From assembly GCA_947494565.1 (NCBI GenBank), contig CANLVG010000005.1:62001-126000 (forward strand): 64,000 bases of DNA, written 5' to 3'. Under the pieces are notes generated by a model. That model saw nothing but the letters and a program-made list of their open reading frames with translations. It was not told the origin of the DNA and did no database searches. The stretch's first letter is position 1. The number at the start of each line of letters is the position of its first letter. This document shows, piece by piece, positions 26,599-36,840 of this stretch. Both the position numbers and the translations under genes were made by a program. Origin of the DNA: an uncultured Flavobacteriaceae bacterium. Its GTDB lineage: Bacteria > Bacteroidota > Bacteroidia > Flavobacteriales > Flavobacteriaceae.

Positions 26599-27177
26599 AT
26601 GGAACGAAATAACCTGTATCCCATTTTTTTGAAAACTGCAAACCTTCATGTTTTGATTGTAGGAGGAGGAAATGTGGCCGAAGAGAAATTGACCTTTTTA
26701 ACGAAGTCGAGTCCAGACGCCAAGGTCACCATGGTATCTCCCATGTTTCGAGAGGCGACCAAAAAATTGGCTCAGCTGTACGATGTTGAAATGATTACCG
26801 ATACCTATCATGCGAAATATTTGATGGGTGCCCATATGGTTGTTGCAACCACAGACGTACCGGAAGTGAATATTCAGGTGTATCATGATTGCCGGTCTTT
26901 AGACAAACTGGTAAATGTAGCCGACAATCCTCCCTATTGTGATTTTTATATGGGTGGTATCGTGACCAAAGGCAATGTCAAAATAGCGATTTCCACCAAT
27001 GGGAAATCACCAACAACAGCTAAACGGCTTCGTCAGTTCTTTGAAGAGGTGATTCCGGAAGATATCGATCAAATGGTAAAAAATCTCAATGTCTATAGAA
27101 AAACCCTAAAAGGTGATTTTGAACAAAAAGTGGTAAAAATGAATGAAATCACGCAAAAATTAGTCGAAAAAGTATAA
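26599..27177 (+). CDS. Precorrin-2 dehydrogenase / sirohydrochlorin ferrochelatase
   Basis: A 192 aa protein equal to the N-terminal part of CysG (Met8p-like). It oxidises precorrin-2 with NAD+ and inserts iron to make sirohaem. Seen are the Rossmann motif GGGNVAEEK (about residues 17-25) and the conserved ISTNGKSPTTAKRLRQ. The methyltransferase half of CysG is encoded separately just upstream (cobA), 2 bp away. The whole operon cysH-sir-cobA-this gene appears translationally tight. Confidence 0.9.
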   Translation: MERNNLYPIFLKTANLHVLIVGGGNVAEEKLTFLTKSSPDAKVTMVSPMFREATKKLAQLYDVEMITDTYHAKYLMGAHMVVATTDVPEVNIQVYHDCRSLDKLVNVADNPPYCDFYMGGIVTKGNVKIAISTNGKSPTTAKRLRQFFEEVIPEDIDQMVKNLNVYRKTLKGDFEQKVVKMNEITQKLVEKV

Positions 27178-27272
27178 AAGACGTTAGTATTCCGGACAAA
27201 CCGTTAGGGTCGTCAGCGCAATCGATAGCAATTTTCACCCTACTAATTCAAATATTATAATACGTAAATAAA

Positions 27273-28334
27273 ATGATAAAAACAGATATACTCATCATCG
27301 GAGCCGGCCCTACAGGCCTCTTTACGGTTTTTGAAGCCGGACTTTTAAAATTGAAATGCCATCTAATAGATGCTTTGCCACAACCTGGCGGACAATGTTC
27401 CGAAATCTATCCGAAGAAGCCGATTTACGATATACCGGCATTCCCGGAAATTTTGGCAGGGGATTTAGTATCCAATCTGATGGAGCAAATTAAACCTTTT
27501 GAAGCGGGTTTCACCTTGGGTGAAAGAGCTGAAACGTTGGATAAGCAAGAAGATGGCTCTTATATCGTGACAACGAATAAGGGCACTCAACACCATGCCC
27601 CGGTAGTTGTTATTGCTGGCGGATTAGGTTCTTTTGAGCCTAGAAAACCACCCATTGAAAATATACAGGAATTCGAGGATAAAGGGGTGGCCTATATTAT
27701 CAAAGACCCGGAAGTGTATCGTGATAAAAAAGTGGTGATTGCCGGAGGTGGCGATTCTGCTCTGGATTGGGCAATCTATTTGACCGATGTAGCAGCCGAG
27801 GTTTCCCTCGTCCACAGGAGAAATGAATTCCGTGGCGCCTTGGATTCGGTTGAAAAGGCCTCTGAACTGGCGAAACTGGGAAAAATAAAACTATTCACCG
27901 AAGCAGAGGTGAAAAAAATATACGGGGATGAACAGGTTGAGGCAGTGGTTATAAAGCACAATGATTCAAGTAGAGGAGAGACCTATTTGGAAGTAGATAA
28001 CTTCATCCCCTTGTTTGGTTTATCCCCAAAACTTGGCCCCCTTGGTACCTGGGGACTCGAAATCGAGAAGAATGCGATTCGCGTGAACAATGCAAAGGAT
28101 TATCAGACCAATCTTCCCGGGGTATTTGCAATAGGTGATGTGAACACCTACGAAGGAAAGTTGAAATTAATCCTTTCCGGTTTTCATGAGGCCGCTGTGA
28201 TGTGTCAATATGCCTACCAAATTATAAATCCAGGGAAGCGATTTGTCATGAAATATACCACTGTTGGTGGAGTCGAAGGTTTTGACGGCACGAAGAAGGA
28301 AGCCAAAAAAGAAGTGGTGCAGAGTATTGCCTAA
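27273..28334 (+). CDS. Ferredoxin-NADP reductase-like flavoprotein
   Basis: A 353 aa FAD/NAD(P) oxidoreductase of the thioredoxin-reductase-like FNR type (YumC-like). It has the FAD motif IGAGPTGLFTVFEAG (residues 7-21), the NAD(P) motif VIAGGGDSALDWA near residue 156, and the GDVNTYEGKLKLILSGFHEAA signature near 285; the CxxC of thioredoxin reductases is missing. At the end of the sulfur operon it may supply electrons, through a ferredoxin, to sulfite reductase. It is separated from the previous gene by 95 bp and followed by a strong terminator. Confidence 0.9.
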   Translation: MIKTDILIIGAGPTGLFTVFEAGLLKLKCHLIDALPQPGGQCSEIYPKKPIYDIPAFPEILAGDLVSNLMEQIKPFEAGFTLGERAETLDKQEDGSYIVTTNKGTQHHAPVVVIAGGLGSFEPRKPPIENIQEFEDKGVAYIIKDPEVYRDKKVVIAGGGDSALDWAIYLTDVAAEVSLVHRRNEFRGALDSVEKASELAKLGKIKLFTEAEVKKIYGDEQVEAVVIKHNDSSRGETYLEVDNFIPLFGLSPKLGPLGTWGLEIEKNAIRVNNAKDYQTNLPGVFAIGDVNTYEGKLKLILSGFHEAAVMCQYAYQIINPGKRFVMKYTTVGGVEGFDGTKKEAKKEVVQSIA

Positions 28335-28365
28335 AAAGTTTGCTATGACCGTGAATTAGCGATAG

Positions 28366-28397
28366 CCTCCGATCGATTATCGATCGGAGGTTTTTTT
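28366..28397 (+). terminator. Rho-independent terminator of the sulfur operon
   Basis: CCTCCGATCGAT (28366-28377) is the exact inverse of ATCGATCGGAGG (28379-28390), followed by seven T. Confidence 0.93.
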
Positions 28398-28412
28398 GTC
28401 CTGGAAGTATAA

Positions 28413-28458
28413 AAAACACGTGTTTTCTTGCTTTTGAATTTACTGTGCCGTTTCTTTG
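28413..28458 (+). promoter_or_regulatory. Promoter of the metH leader with adjacent palindrome
   Basis: TTG at 28428-28430 and TTTCTTTG at 28451-28458 (one mismatch to TAnnTTTG) are spaced by 20 bp. Directly upstream is a perfect 14-bp palindrome, AAAACACGTGTTTT (28413-28426), which could bind a regulator. Confidence 0.45.
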
Positions 28459-28485
28459 TCCTTAGTTCATTAATACATTGAAAAC

Positions 28486-28634
28486 GTTATCAAGAAAGGT
28501 GGAGGGATTAGACCCTATGAAGCCTTAGCAACCCTTTAACTTTAAAGAAGGTGCTACGTTCTATCTTACCCTGACCCGAAGCTTTCGGATGCGCAGGACC
28601 AGTTCTAAATCGATTGGTTATTAAGACAGATAAC
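28486..28634 (+). promoter_or_regulatory. SAM-I (S-box) riboswitch before metH
   Basis: P1 is GTTATC (28486-28491) with GATAAC (28629-28634). The core contains AAGAAAGGTGGAGGGATTAG, GAAGCCTTAGCAACC and AAGGTGCTACGTTC, nearly identical to the metY copy. P3 here is short (CTTTA / TAAAG). The P4 arm is longer than in the metY copy. No convincing terminator follows before the start codon at 28712, so the mode of control is open. Confidence 0.94.
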
Positions 28635-28711
28635 AAAAGAACAGACAGGCCGTCTACACTTTTCCTTACTTGATATTTTATTCGACCAATTTTAATTTTG
28701 GTCATTTGTTT

Positions 28712-29716
28712 ATGGTAATGATCAAAGACGTATTACAAAAAAAAATTCTAGTGCTTGATGGCGCAATGGGTACCATGCTACAGCGCTATAAGTTCAAAGA
28801 AGAAGATTTTCGAGGGGAACGTTTCGCTGCATGGGAACACCCCCTTCAAGGGAACAATGATCTCTTGTCCTTAACACAGCCTGAAGCTATTGCCGAAGTA
28901 CATCGAAAGTATTTTCAGGCCGGTGCCGACATTATAGAGACGAATACTTTTTCAGGAACCACAATCGCCATGGCCGATTACCATATGGAGGATTTGGTTT
29001 ATGAACTGAATTATGAATCGGCGCGAATCGCAAAAAAGGTAGCGGACGAATTCACTAGAAAAGAACCGCATAAGCCGAGATTCGTGGCGGGTAGTATGGG
29101 TCCCACGAATAAAACCGCCAGTATGTCGCCCGACGTGAACGATCCTGGATATCGCGCCGTATCTTTTGACGAATTGCGAATTGCCTACAAGCAACAGGCG
29201 GAAGCACTTCTCGATGGGGGATCTGACCTTTTGTTGGTAGAGACCATTTTTGATACCTTGAATGCGAAGGCGGCACTTTTTGCCATAGAGGAAATTAAGG
29301 AAGAACGTAAAATCGATATTCCTATCATGGTCAGTGGTACCATAACGGATGCGTCTGGCCGAACCTTGTCAGGGCAAACAGCAGAGGCCTTTCTCATATC
29401 GATTTCCCATATTCCCATTTTATCGGTAGGTTTTAATTGCGCTTTAGGGGCAAGTCAATTGGTGCCTCATTTAGAGGTTCTGTCCAATAAAACCGAGCAT
29501 GCCGTTTCTGCACATCCGAATGCCGGTTTGCCCAACGCCTTTGGGGAATATGACGAAACCCCGGAGCAAATGGCACAACAAATCAAAGAATACCTTGAAA
29601 AAGGTTTGGTAAATATTGTCGGTGGCTGTTGTGGCACTACGCCAGAGCATATTTCGGCAATTGCCGAGCTGGTGAAACAGCATGAGCCTAGGACATTGAT
29701 AACTCAAAACGTTTAG
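28712..29716 (+). CDS. metH: Methionine synthase, homocysteine-binding subunit (split MetH, part 1)
   Basis: The 334 aa protein is the N-terminal homocysteine S-methyltransferase module of cobalamin-dependent methionine synthase, which transfers methyl from methylcobalamin to homocysteine. Zinc ligands are Cys243 (GFNCALG) and Cys306-Cys307 ([10 protein letters not shown]). It ends TAG immediately before the ATG of part 2, so the enzyme is made as two chains, as in other Flavobacteriia. I chose ATG 28712; ATG 28718 is also possible, while the earlier in-frame TTG at 28670 lies in the leader. It is controlled by the SAM-I riboswitch. Confidence 0.9.
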   Translation: MVMIKDVLQKKILVLDGAMGTMLQRYKFKEEDFRGERFAAWEHPLQGNNDLLSLTQPEAIAEVHRKYFQAGADIIETNTFSGTTIAMADYHMEDLVYELNYESARIAKKVADEFTRKEPHKPRFVAGSMGPTNKTASMSPDVNDPGYRAVSFDELRIAYKQQAEALLDGGSDLLLVETIFDTLNAKAALFAIEEIKEERKIDIPIMVSGTITDASGRTLSGQTAEAFLISISHIPILSVGFNCALGASQLVPHLEVLSNKTEHAVSAHPNAGLPNAFGEYDETPEQMAQQIKEYLEKGLVNIVGGCCGTTPEHISAIAELVKQHEPRTLITQNV

Positions 29717-32404
29717 ATGACTGAAGCCAAGCCAAGATATTTGAAATTGAGTGGCTTAGAGCCCTTGGTAGTAACTCCCGAAAGCAATTTTGTCAATGTT
29801 GGGGAACGCACTAACGTGGCAGGTTCTAAAAAATTCCTGCGCTTGATTAAGGAAAACAAGTTCGAGGAAGCACTCGATGTGGCCCGTCATCAGGTAGAAG
29901 GTGGCGCCCAGATTATCGATATCAATATGGATGACGGCCTCATAGATGGTAAGGAGGCCATGGTGAGGTTTTTAAACCTGGTCATCGCTGAGCCTGATAT
30001 CGCCCGTGTGCCCATTATGATCGACAGTTCAAAGTGGGAAATTATCGAGGCAGGCCTGCAGGTGGTTCAAGGAAAATGCGTTGTAAATTCCATTAGCCTG
30101 AAAGAAGGGGAAGAAGAGTTTGTACATCATGCCAAACTGATCAAGAGATATGGTGCCGCCGTTATCGTTATGGCCTTTGATGAAGTCGGACAGGCCGATA
30201 ACTACGACCGGCGTATAGAGATTTCAAAACGTTCGTATGATATTTTAGTGAACAAGGTTGGGCTGCCCCCTGAGGATCTTATTTTCGACCTGAATATTTT
30301 TCCGGTGGCCACCGGAATGGACGAACACAAACGAAATGCCATTGACTTTATCGAAGCAACCCGATGGGTTCGCAAAAACCTTCCCCATTGTAGCGTCAGC
30401 GGTGGTGTGAGTAATGTTTCCTTTTCATTTCGAGGAAACAACCCTGTGCGAGAGGCCATGCACTCCGTATTCCTGTATCATGCCATAAAAGCAGGGATGA
30501 ATATGGGTATTGTCAATCCGGCACTATTGGAAGTCTATGACGATATACCCAAAGACCTATTGGAGCATGTGGAAGATGTAATGCTCGATAGAAGGGAAGA
30601 CGCTACGGAACGTTTATTGGATTTTGCCGAATCCGTTGTAGGTAAAGCAAGAGAAAGTAAGATCGATCTGTCATGGCGTGAAGAACCCTTGCAAAATAGA
30701 ATCACTAGGGCCCTGGTCAAAGGGATCGATCAATATATTGAAACTGATGTAGAAGAGGCGAGGCAAGCGTCCGCTAAACCTATTGAGGTCATTGAAGGGC
30801 ATTTAATGACCGGAATGAATGTGGTAGGCGACCTGTTCGGGAGTGGAAAGATGTTTTTGCCTCAAGTGGTGAAGTCCGCTAGGGTCATGAAAAAGGCGGT
30901 CGCTTATTTATTGCCCTATATCGAAGAGGAAAAATTATTGAACCCTCAGCAAGGAGATTCCACCAACGCGGGAAAGATATTGATGGCCACGGTAAAAGGA
31001 GATGTACACGATATTGGAAAAAATATCGTGAGCGTCGTATTGGCCTGTAATAATTATGAGATTGTCGATTTAGGAGTCATGGTTCCTCCGGAGAAAATTA
31101 TACAGACCGCTATTGACGAAAGTGTGGATATCATCGGTCTTAGTGGTCTGATCACGCCTTCCCTCGATGAGATGGTGCATTTGGCCAAGGAAATGGAACG
31201 GAAGAACTTCACGATCCCCTTATTGATTGGGGGAGCGACGACCAGTAAGGCCCATACAGCGGTAAAAATAGACCCACAGTATGGTCAGGCTGTGGTACAT
31301 GTAAATGATGCCTCAAGAGCGGTCACTGTGGTAGGCGATCTATTACAAAAAGAGAGCTCTGGCAGGTATAAAAAGGCAATCAAGGAGGATTATCATCTGT
31401 TTCGCGATAAATTCTTGAAACGCGCTGTTCAAAAAGAGTTCAAAACCCTTGAAAGTGCGCGGGCCAATAAGTTTAAAATCGATTGGGACGAAACTACCAT
31501 CGTTAAACCCAAACAACTGGGAATTCAGGTCATCGAAGAGCTAGCCTTGGAAAAATTGGTTCCCTATATCGACTGGACCCCTTTCTTTCGAAGTTGGGAG
31601 CTTCATGGAAAATACCCGGATATCTTAACGGATGATATAGTTGGGGAACAAGCCACTCAGCTTTTTGCCGATGCGCAGCAAATGCTGGATACGGTCTTAA
31701 GGGAAAAACAATTGAAAGCTAAGGGTATTTTCGGTCTTTTTCCTGCCAATACGATCAACGATGATGATATTGAAGTAGCTGCGGACGAACGGTATGTCTT
31801 TAGAACATTGCGTCAACAACTAAAACGTAGGGAAGGCGTGCCTGATCATGCATTGGCAGACTTCATCGCGCCTAAAGAGAGTGGCCAACAAGATTATATA
31901 GGATGTTTTTGTGTTTCCACGGGCTTTGGTACGGCGGATTTGGCGAAGGCCTATGAGGAGCAATTAGACGACTACAGTTCTATACTGATCAAAGCTTTGG
32001 CTGATCGCTTAGCGGAGGCCTTTGCAGAGTATTTACACCATGCAGTGAGAACTGAACATTGGGGATATGCTGCCAACGAGCATTTGACCAATGAAGAATT
32101 GATCAATGAGTCCTATAAAGGTATCCGACCGGCGCCAGGGTATCCTGCATGTCCAGATCATTTAGAAAAATTGACCATATGGGATATTCTTGGGGTAGCG
32201 GATAAGATAGGAGTGAAGCTGACGGAAAGCTTGGCGATGTGGCCGGCTGCATCGGTATCCGGATACTATTTTGCGAATCCGGAGGCACGCTATTTTGGGC
32301 TTGGAAAAATAAAGGAAGATCAGGTGCAAGACTTCGCCGATCGCAAAGGCATTGCTGTTGAGAAGGCGAGGCAATGGTTGGCACCTAACATTTCGGAGGA
32401 TTGA
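29717..32404 (+). CDS. metH: Methionine synthase, folate/cobalamin/activation subunit (split MetH, part 2)
   Basis: The 895 aa protein carries the rest of MetH. First is the methyltetrahydrofolate-binding TIM barrel ([16 protein letters not shown], about residues 26-41). Next is the cobalamin cap and Rossmann domain with the lower-axial His431 in [10 protein letters not shown]. Last is the C-terminal SAM-binding activation domain ([12 protein letters not shown]). With part 1 it makes methionine from homocysteine and 5-methyl-THF. Its start codon directly abuts the stop of part 1. metF, supplying 5-methyl-THF, lies 108 bp downstream. Confidence 0.95.
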   Translation: MTEAKPRYLKLSGLEPLVVTPESNFVNVGERTNVAGSKKFLRLIKENKFEEALDVARHQVEGGAQIIDINMDDGLIDGKEAMVRFLNLVIAEPDIARVPIMIDSSKWEIIEAGLQVVQGKCVVNSISLKEGEEEFVHHAKLIKRYGAAVIVMAFDEVGQADNYDRRIEISKRSYDILVNKVGLPPEDLIFDLNIFPVATGMDEHKRNAIDFIEATRWVRKNLPHCSVSGGVSNVSFSFRGNNPVREAMHSVFLYHAIKAGMNMGIVNPALLEVYDDIPKDLLEHVEDVMLDRREDATERLLDFAESVVGKARESKIDLSWREEPLQNRITRALVKGIDQYIETDVEEARQASAKPIEVIEGHLMTGMNVVGDLFGSGKMFLPQVVKSARVMKKAVAYLLPYIEEEKLLNPQQGDSTNAGKILMATVKGDVHDIGKNIVSVVLACNNYEIVDLGVMVPPEKIIQTAIDESVDIIGLSGLITPSLDEMVHLAKEMERKNFTIPLLIGGATTSKAHTAVKIDPQYGQAVVHVNDASRAVTVVGDLLQKESSGRYKKAIKEDYHLFRDKFLKRAVQKEFKTLESARANKFKIDWDETTIVKPKQLGIQVIEELALEKLVPYIDWTPFFRSWELHGKYPDILTDDIVGEQATQLFADAQQMLDTVLREKQLKAKGIFGLFPANTINDDDIEVAADERYVFRTLRQQLKRREGVPDHALADFIAPKESGQQDYIGCFCVSTGFGTADLAKAYEEQLDDYSSILIKALADRLAEAFAEYLHHAVRTEHWGYAANEHLTNEELINESYKGIRPAPGYPACPDHLEKLTIWDILGVADKIGVKLTESLAMWPAASVSGYYFANPEARYFGLGKIKEDQVQDFADRKGIAVEKARQWLAPNISED

Positions 32405-32512
32405 ACGAGATTTGAAGTGCGTTGCTGAAGGTGCTTCCAAGATGACTCGAATTGCGCATAGTTGAATGAAGAGATTCCCGTGAAGCGGGAGTAATAAAAG
32501 TATAGGTTGTTT

Positions 32513-33466
32513 ATGAAAGTAACGGATCATATAAAGGAAGCAGAAGGGAAAACACTTTTCTCCTTCGAGATCATTCCCCCTGTAAAAGGACGGAATATTC
32601 AAGAACTCTATGACAATATAAACCCCTTGATGGAATTCAAACCTCCATTTATCGATGTAACCACATCTCGGGAAGAATATGTGTATATCGACCGAGACGG
32701 ACTACTCGACAAAAAATTGACGCGCATGCGGCCGGGTACCGTAGGCATCTGCGCCTCAATAAAGCATAAATATGATGTAGATACGGTACCTCATGTGCTC
32801 TGTGGTGGTTTTACCAAAGAAGAAACAGAGTACCTACTGGTCGATTGCCACTATTTGGGTATTGATAACGTCATGGCCCTGCGCGGTGATGCCATGCGTG
32901 AAGAGAAGTATTTTGAACCTACCAAAGGGGGGCATGACTATGCGATTGGTTTGGTCGAACAAATTCAGCATCTTAATTGCGGCAAGTATCTGCATGAAGT
33001 AATCGAAACGGACGCTTGTTCCGACTTTTGTATTGGGGTGGCCGGCTATCCCGAAAAACACTTAGAGGCCCCGTCCCTAAAAACGGATTTGAAACGCTTG
33101 AAGGAAAAAGTGGATTCGGGCGCGGATTATGTGGTGACACAAATGTTTTTCGATAACCAAAAGTATTTTGATTTCGTTGATGCGGCAAGGGGCATAGGAA
33201 TCAATGTGCCTATCATACCGGGAATCAAACCGATTGCGGTGAAACGTCATTTGAACCTACTACCGCAGGTTTTTAAAATCGATTTGCCCGAAGATTTAGT
33301 GGATGCGGTCGAAAAGTGTAAAGACAACAAAACGGTACGTCAGGTCGGAGTTGAATGGTGTGTGCAACAATCCAAAGAGCTCTTGGCTGCCGGAGTGCCT
33401 GTGTTGCATTACTATTCCATGGGTAAATCGGATAATATTAGGGAAATAGCGAAAACCTTGTTTTGA
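32513..33466 (+). CDS. metF: 5,10-methylenetetrahydrofolate reductase
   Basis: Reduces methylene-THF to 5-methyl-THF, the methyl donor for MetH. The 317 aa flavoprotein TIM barrel has FSFEIIPPVKGR near the N-terminus, NVMALRGDAM in the middle, and YVVTQMFFDNQKYFDFV and IPGIKPI toward the end. I chose ATG 32513 over the in-frame TTG two codons earlier. It follows metH in the same direction, probably in one transcript; a small hairpin (TCCCG-N5-CGGGA, 32475-32489) lies between them. It ends 1 bp before the convergent unknown gene. Confidence 0.95.
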   Translation: MKVTDHIKEAEGKTLFSFEIIPPVKGRNIQELYDNINPLMEFKPPFIDVTTSREEYVYIDRDGLLDKKLTRMRPGTVGICASIKHKYDVDTVPHVLCGGFTKEETEYLLVDCHYLGIDNVMALRGDAMREEKYFEPTKGGHDYAIGLVEQIQHLNCGKYLHEVIETDACSDFCIGVAGYPEKHLEAPSLKTDLKRLKEKVDSGADYVVTQMFFDNQKYFDFVDAARGIGINVPIIPGIKPIAVKRHLNLLPQVFKIDLPEDLVDAVEKCKDNKTVRQVGVEWCVQQSKELLAAGVPVLHYYSMGKSDNIREIAKTLF

Positions 33467-33467
33467 A

Positions 33468-35981
33468 CTAATTTTCTTTTTTGGTAATCCTAGCAATACC
33501 AATAATGAAGGTCGTTAAAAAAAATGTACTTACGATTTTATGAAAAATGCCAATATCTTTTGGAGATAAAAGTTTGAAATATTCAAAGCTTTTATTTGAC
33601 AATTCAAGATTATGATTTCTTCCAAGAGGGATTGGAATCATGTTTTCCAAAGTAAACCATAAGGGGCTATAGATTTCACTTTTGCTATTCGGGCTTAGAA
33701 GGGTAAACCCATTGATTTCTCCCATATAATTATAAAAGAGAATTCCAAAGACGAAGGATAGTACTAAAAGACCAAATGACTTCCATGCCGGGATAGTCAA
33801 TCTAGCAACCATTCCGATAACAAAAAATGCAACTAGGTCAACAGGGTTCCCATAAGTTTTTATCCTTCCTCTAATCAATATTTTCTTTGCCTCTGAGTCA
33901 TTACCCACATTGTTATAGGCAAAGGCCAATTGCTCATAAGGTTGACGGTTATTTAGTTTTGAACTTTCGGTTTCAAACCAATAACAGTCCGATAATCCCT
34001 TATTATTACTATCATGGGTATGGATGAAATTGTATTTTAATCCTATTATTTTCCAAGTGGTTTCGTTACTCGTACCCAGTTCCGGCTTAACATAAAAACG
34101 ATTGGTATGAACAGATTGTAAGTCTACTTTGCCAACTGATTTGAAAGATGGAATATGTTCTTCCTTCTGATAATCATTTATAAAAAGGGAAGATCCTATA
34201 GTAGAGAACTTGAGATCTATAGCATTCTTATCGTCCTTCCCCCTATTGGGTAAATAGAACAAAGCACCTGCTAAATCGAGCTTATTTCCAATGTTCATGC
34301 TGGTTAAATTGGTCTCACCGATTAAATACATACAAACATGCTCTAATTCTGCTTTTTTATGGTCATCTTCTAGAGTGGTATTTAGAAAACGTTTCTTAAT
34401 CCAGATTAAGTAACTTCTAACTGTACTAGTTTCTTCTATCTCTATACTCTTAGAGTCTTTCTCTATCAAATTTCCGTCGTCAATATTAATTGTTGTGATT
34501 ATTTTTTTAAGTAATTCTTTGAGCCTGTGATTTATGTCCTTTCCTTCTACCTCTTCACTATTTAGTACTAATTGACTTTTTGAGGGTTGGTTAGAAGGGT
34601 TTTTAAGAATTTTATCAGAATCTTCTTTTAGGAATTTTCTAAATGTATTTAGGTACTTGTTTATTATAGAATTTATAGTCTGTATATTATTAAAACTTGG
34701 ACTTATATCCTCAATTTGGGAGGAGTTAAAAACCAAATCATTTTCAAGATTGGAATTAGACAAATTAAGGCATGTTGAAAATATTTTTTCTCGAGTATCA
34801 TAATTAAATAAACAGGCAGAATAAATCGATAAATCCTTAAATCCCGAATTGCTCATTTGTATTTGACCAAAAGAATAAACACCTTTTCTTAGCAAGACTT
34901 TTGACTGAATACTGTTGGAAGCTGAGATTGTAGTATCGTCTTCATGAATACCAAGAGTTTTTCCAGAGATTAGTATAGTGTCTTCTATTCGCAGTACATC
35001 ATTGATTTTAGAATCGTTAAGTAAAACTTTACCTAAAATAAGGCACTCGCCATTGATTCTGAAAAGGCTAGAGGACAATCCTTTTGCGGAGATGACATCG
35101 CAATCTGACCAATCATTTCCTTCTTCTGGATATAAATCGTAGTCAACGTCACCGGCTAAAAAAGTTGAACGAAAAATATATATACTACGAATGTTTGCAT
35201 AGGAAAGTACTAACCGTGATTCCACTAGTCCGGTCCATGACATGTTAAGAATCTCGATTTTAGAAAATGAAAAATCAATTACTTCTTTAAAATTTTCGTA
35301 TTTGAAAGTAATATTGCCCTTAAACACGGAATTGGAGAAATGTATTCCGGAGCTGATGTTGAATACCCCATCGATATCGGTAATATATGGGTCAGAATTC
35401 CCAAGTATTTCAAAATCTCCAGAAAAAAAGGCACCCTCACCATGGATACTTGGATAATAACCCTCCTTGTTGAAGAAATAAAAACATTTTTTTCCGATAC
35501 CGATTTTAGAGTTAATGAATTTTAAGTTTCTAAACTTAGTACGCTCAAAGTTTACCCCGCCATAAAAGGAACAATTATCGAACTCTAGATTTGGGGAAAT
35601 TGTTTTGAAACTCAGATCTAGAACAAAAAGATTTGAGTGAAAGGACGGGGCTTTGGCTCTTAATAAATCTTCATATTGTTCGAAGGTCAATATGTGCGCA
35701 TTGGAAATTTTGAGTTTACCTTTTCGAAAGATGTATTGATAATCTTCTCTTAGGGTCAAAGCCCATTCTAAAATTTCGGAGCGAACGATAGAATCACCTT
35801 TGATTTTACTTTTAGGAGGTAGGTCAATAAGACCATTTGTCAGGCCTTCAACCAATAGAAGCTCCTCAGCGTCGGTAAGTTCGAACTTGTATAGGTTAAT
35901 GTTATTCATGGGCAGTATCCGATGTAATTCACCTTCGGAAAAATCCAAAAAAAGTAACTCAATAGCCTTTTTAAATTTCAT
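33468..35981 (-). CDS. Unknown beta-helix protein with C-terminal membrane domain
   Basis: An 837 aa protein I cannot assign to a named function. Residues about 110-420 and again 560-650 are repeats of short strands with F, L or N at regular spacing (for example FERTKFRNLKFINS), like a pentapeptide-type right-handed beta-helix. A charged linker (about 440-545) is rich in Lys, Glu and Asn. Then comes QPYEQLAFAYNNVGNDSEAK (about 685-703), followed by three likely membrane segments (about 715-732, 735-752, 810-832). The QPYEQLA...G...EA box followed by membrane segments recalls large pentapeptide-like membrane proteins of Actinobacteria (from memory). There is no signal peptide, so the N-terminal part should be cytoplasmic. 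It is AT-rich and overlaps the upstream gene by 4 bp. Confidence 0.75.
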   Translation of the reverse strand: MKFKKAIELLFLDFSEGELHRILPMNNINLYKFELTDAEELLLVEGLTNGLIDLPPKSKIKGDSIVRSEILEWALTLREDYQYIFRKGKLKISNAHILTFEQYEDLLRAKAPSFHSNLFVLDLSFKTISPNLEFDNCSFYGGVNFERTKFRNLKFINSKIGIGKKCFYFFNKEGYYPSIHGEGAFFSGDFEILGNSDPYITDIDGVFNISSGIHFSNSVFKGNITFKYENFKEVIDFSFSKIEILNMSWTGLVESRLVLSYANIRSIYIFRSTFLAGDVDYDLYPEEGNDWSDCDVISAKGLSSSLFRINGECLILGKVLLNDSKINDVLRIEDTILISGKTLGIHEDDTTISASNSIQSKVLLRKGVYSFGQIQMSNSGFKDLSIYSACLFNYDTREKIFSTCLNLSNSNLENDLVFNSSQIEDISPSFNNIQTINSIINKYLNTFRKFLKEDSDKILKNPSNQPSKSQLVLNSEEVEGKDINHRLKELLKKIITTINIDDGNLIEKDSKSIEIEETSTVRSYLIWIKKRFLNTTLEDDHKKAELEHVCMYLIGETNLTSMNIGNKLDLAGALFYLPNRGKDDKNAIDLKFSTIGSSLFINDYQKEEHIPSFKSVGKVDLQSVHTNRFYVKPELGTSNETTWKIIGLKYNFIHTHDSNNKGLSDCYWFETESSKLNNRQPYEQLAFAYNNVGNDSEAKKILIRGRIKTYGNPVDLVAFFVIGMVARLTIPAWKSFGLLVLSFVFGILFYNYMGEINGFTLLSPNSKSEIYSPLWFTLENMIPIPLGRNHNLELSNKSFEYFKLLSPKDIGIFHKIVSTFFLTTFIIGIARITKKEN

Positions 35982-36769
35982 GATTCTCCTAAAATCAATT
36001 TTTCATCGAACATTTTGACCTGACCATCGTTCTTGTCTACTTGAATGTTAGCCTTGAAGATGCATCCTTGGAAAACCATATGTACATTTTTTATAACATA
36101 CTTTGGGTTATCATTATATAGGTTCAAAAACTGTATTTCATTCATATTCTCCTCTACTTCCTTTACTATGTCCTTTTTTTTATATTTTTTTTTATCCTTC
36201 AGTTCCCTTTGAGAAAAATCTAAAAGCTCCGCTATTCTCGCTAGCTCGTAAAAAATGTAAAATTTTCCATGTCTTCCCTCTACATTAAAAAAGAAAAATT
36301 TGACATAATCTAAAATTTCTTGTTCAGTTTTAAGCCAGAATACTGATTCTTCATTCGAATTATAAATTGGCACGTTGGTTTCATTAATTAAAAAACCAGA
36401 GTTGCGTGCTAGAATATTCGAGCTGTTTTTGACAGAGATTATCGGTAAAAATGCAAGTTTTATTTCTTTGTTCGAGTTTTCAACCAGTTTGTAAAACCTA
36501 AGAGTTTTATGAAATTGGATTTTTTTGGAAATGAAGATTTTTAGATTTTCTGTAGGAAAAGTTTCTGATTTTTCATTCCATAATTTTTTTCCCAGTCCAA
36601 AAAAAAGACTATCAGGTGTGCCAAAACCTCTGTTAGAGCCGACAATCGTTTCTAATTTTATTTCTTTATCCAAAACTTTTCCCGTAATATCTTGCCATTG
36701 GTACCAAGGTTCTAAAAAAAGTTGTTCTTGTTTAAACAAACTTATTTTCTCTGATTCTGATAAATCCAT
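35978..36769 (-). CDS. Unknown 263 aa cytoplasmic protein, partner of the beta-helix membrane protein
   Basis: I do not recognise a family. The protein has no signal peptide or membrane segment. It starts with an acidic helix, then FLEPWYQWQDITGK, a hydrophobic mixed region to about residue 170, and a very basic helix (LKDKKKYKKKDIVKE, about 195-209). It closes with a beta-rich end (FQGCIFKANIQVDKNDGQVK). Its stop overlaps the start of the 837 aa gene (ATGA-type 4-bp overlap), so the two are translated together and probably work together. Base composition is clearly more AT-rich than the metabolic genes around it, suggesting an acquired pair. Confidence 0.72.
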   Translation of the reverse strand: MDLSESEKISLFKQEQLFLEPWYQWQDITGKVLDKEIKLETIVGSNRGFGTPDSLFFGLGKKLWNEKSETFPTENLKIFISKKIQFHKTLRFYKLVENSNKEIKLAFLPIISVKNSSNILARNSGFLINETNVPIYNSNEESVFWLKTEQEILDYVKFFFFNVEGRHGKFYIFYELARIAELLDFSQRELKDKKKYKKKDIVKEVEENMNEIQFLNLYNDNPKYVIKNVHMVFQGCIFKANIQVDKNDGQVKMFDEKLILGES

Positions 36770-36840
36770 ATACTATTTTTAGGAAAATTCAATGTTCTAT
36801 TTTTTCTGCTCATTATATTTAAAATAGTTAGCTTGCGCCA

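Noticed and set aside
28712-32404. metH as a pseudogene broken by a stop codon
   Set aside because: The stop is immediately followed by a start codon at a domain border, both parts keep all key residues, and a split MetH is usual in this group.
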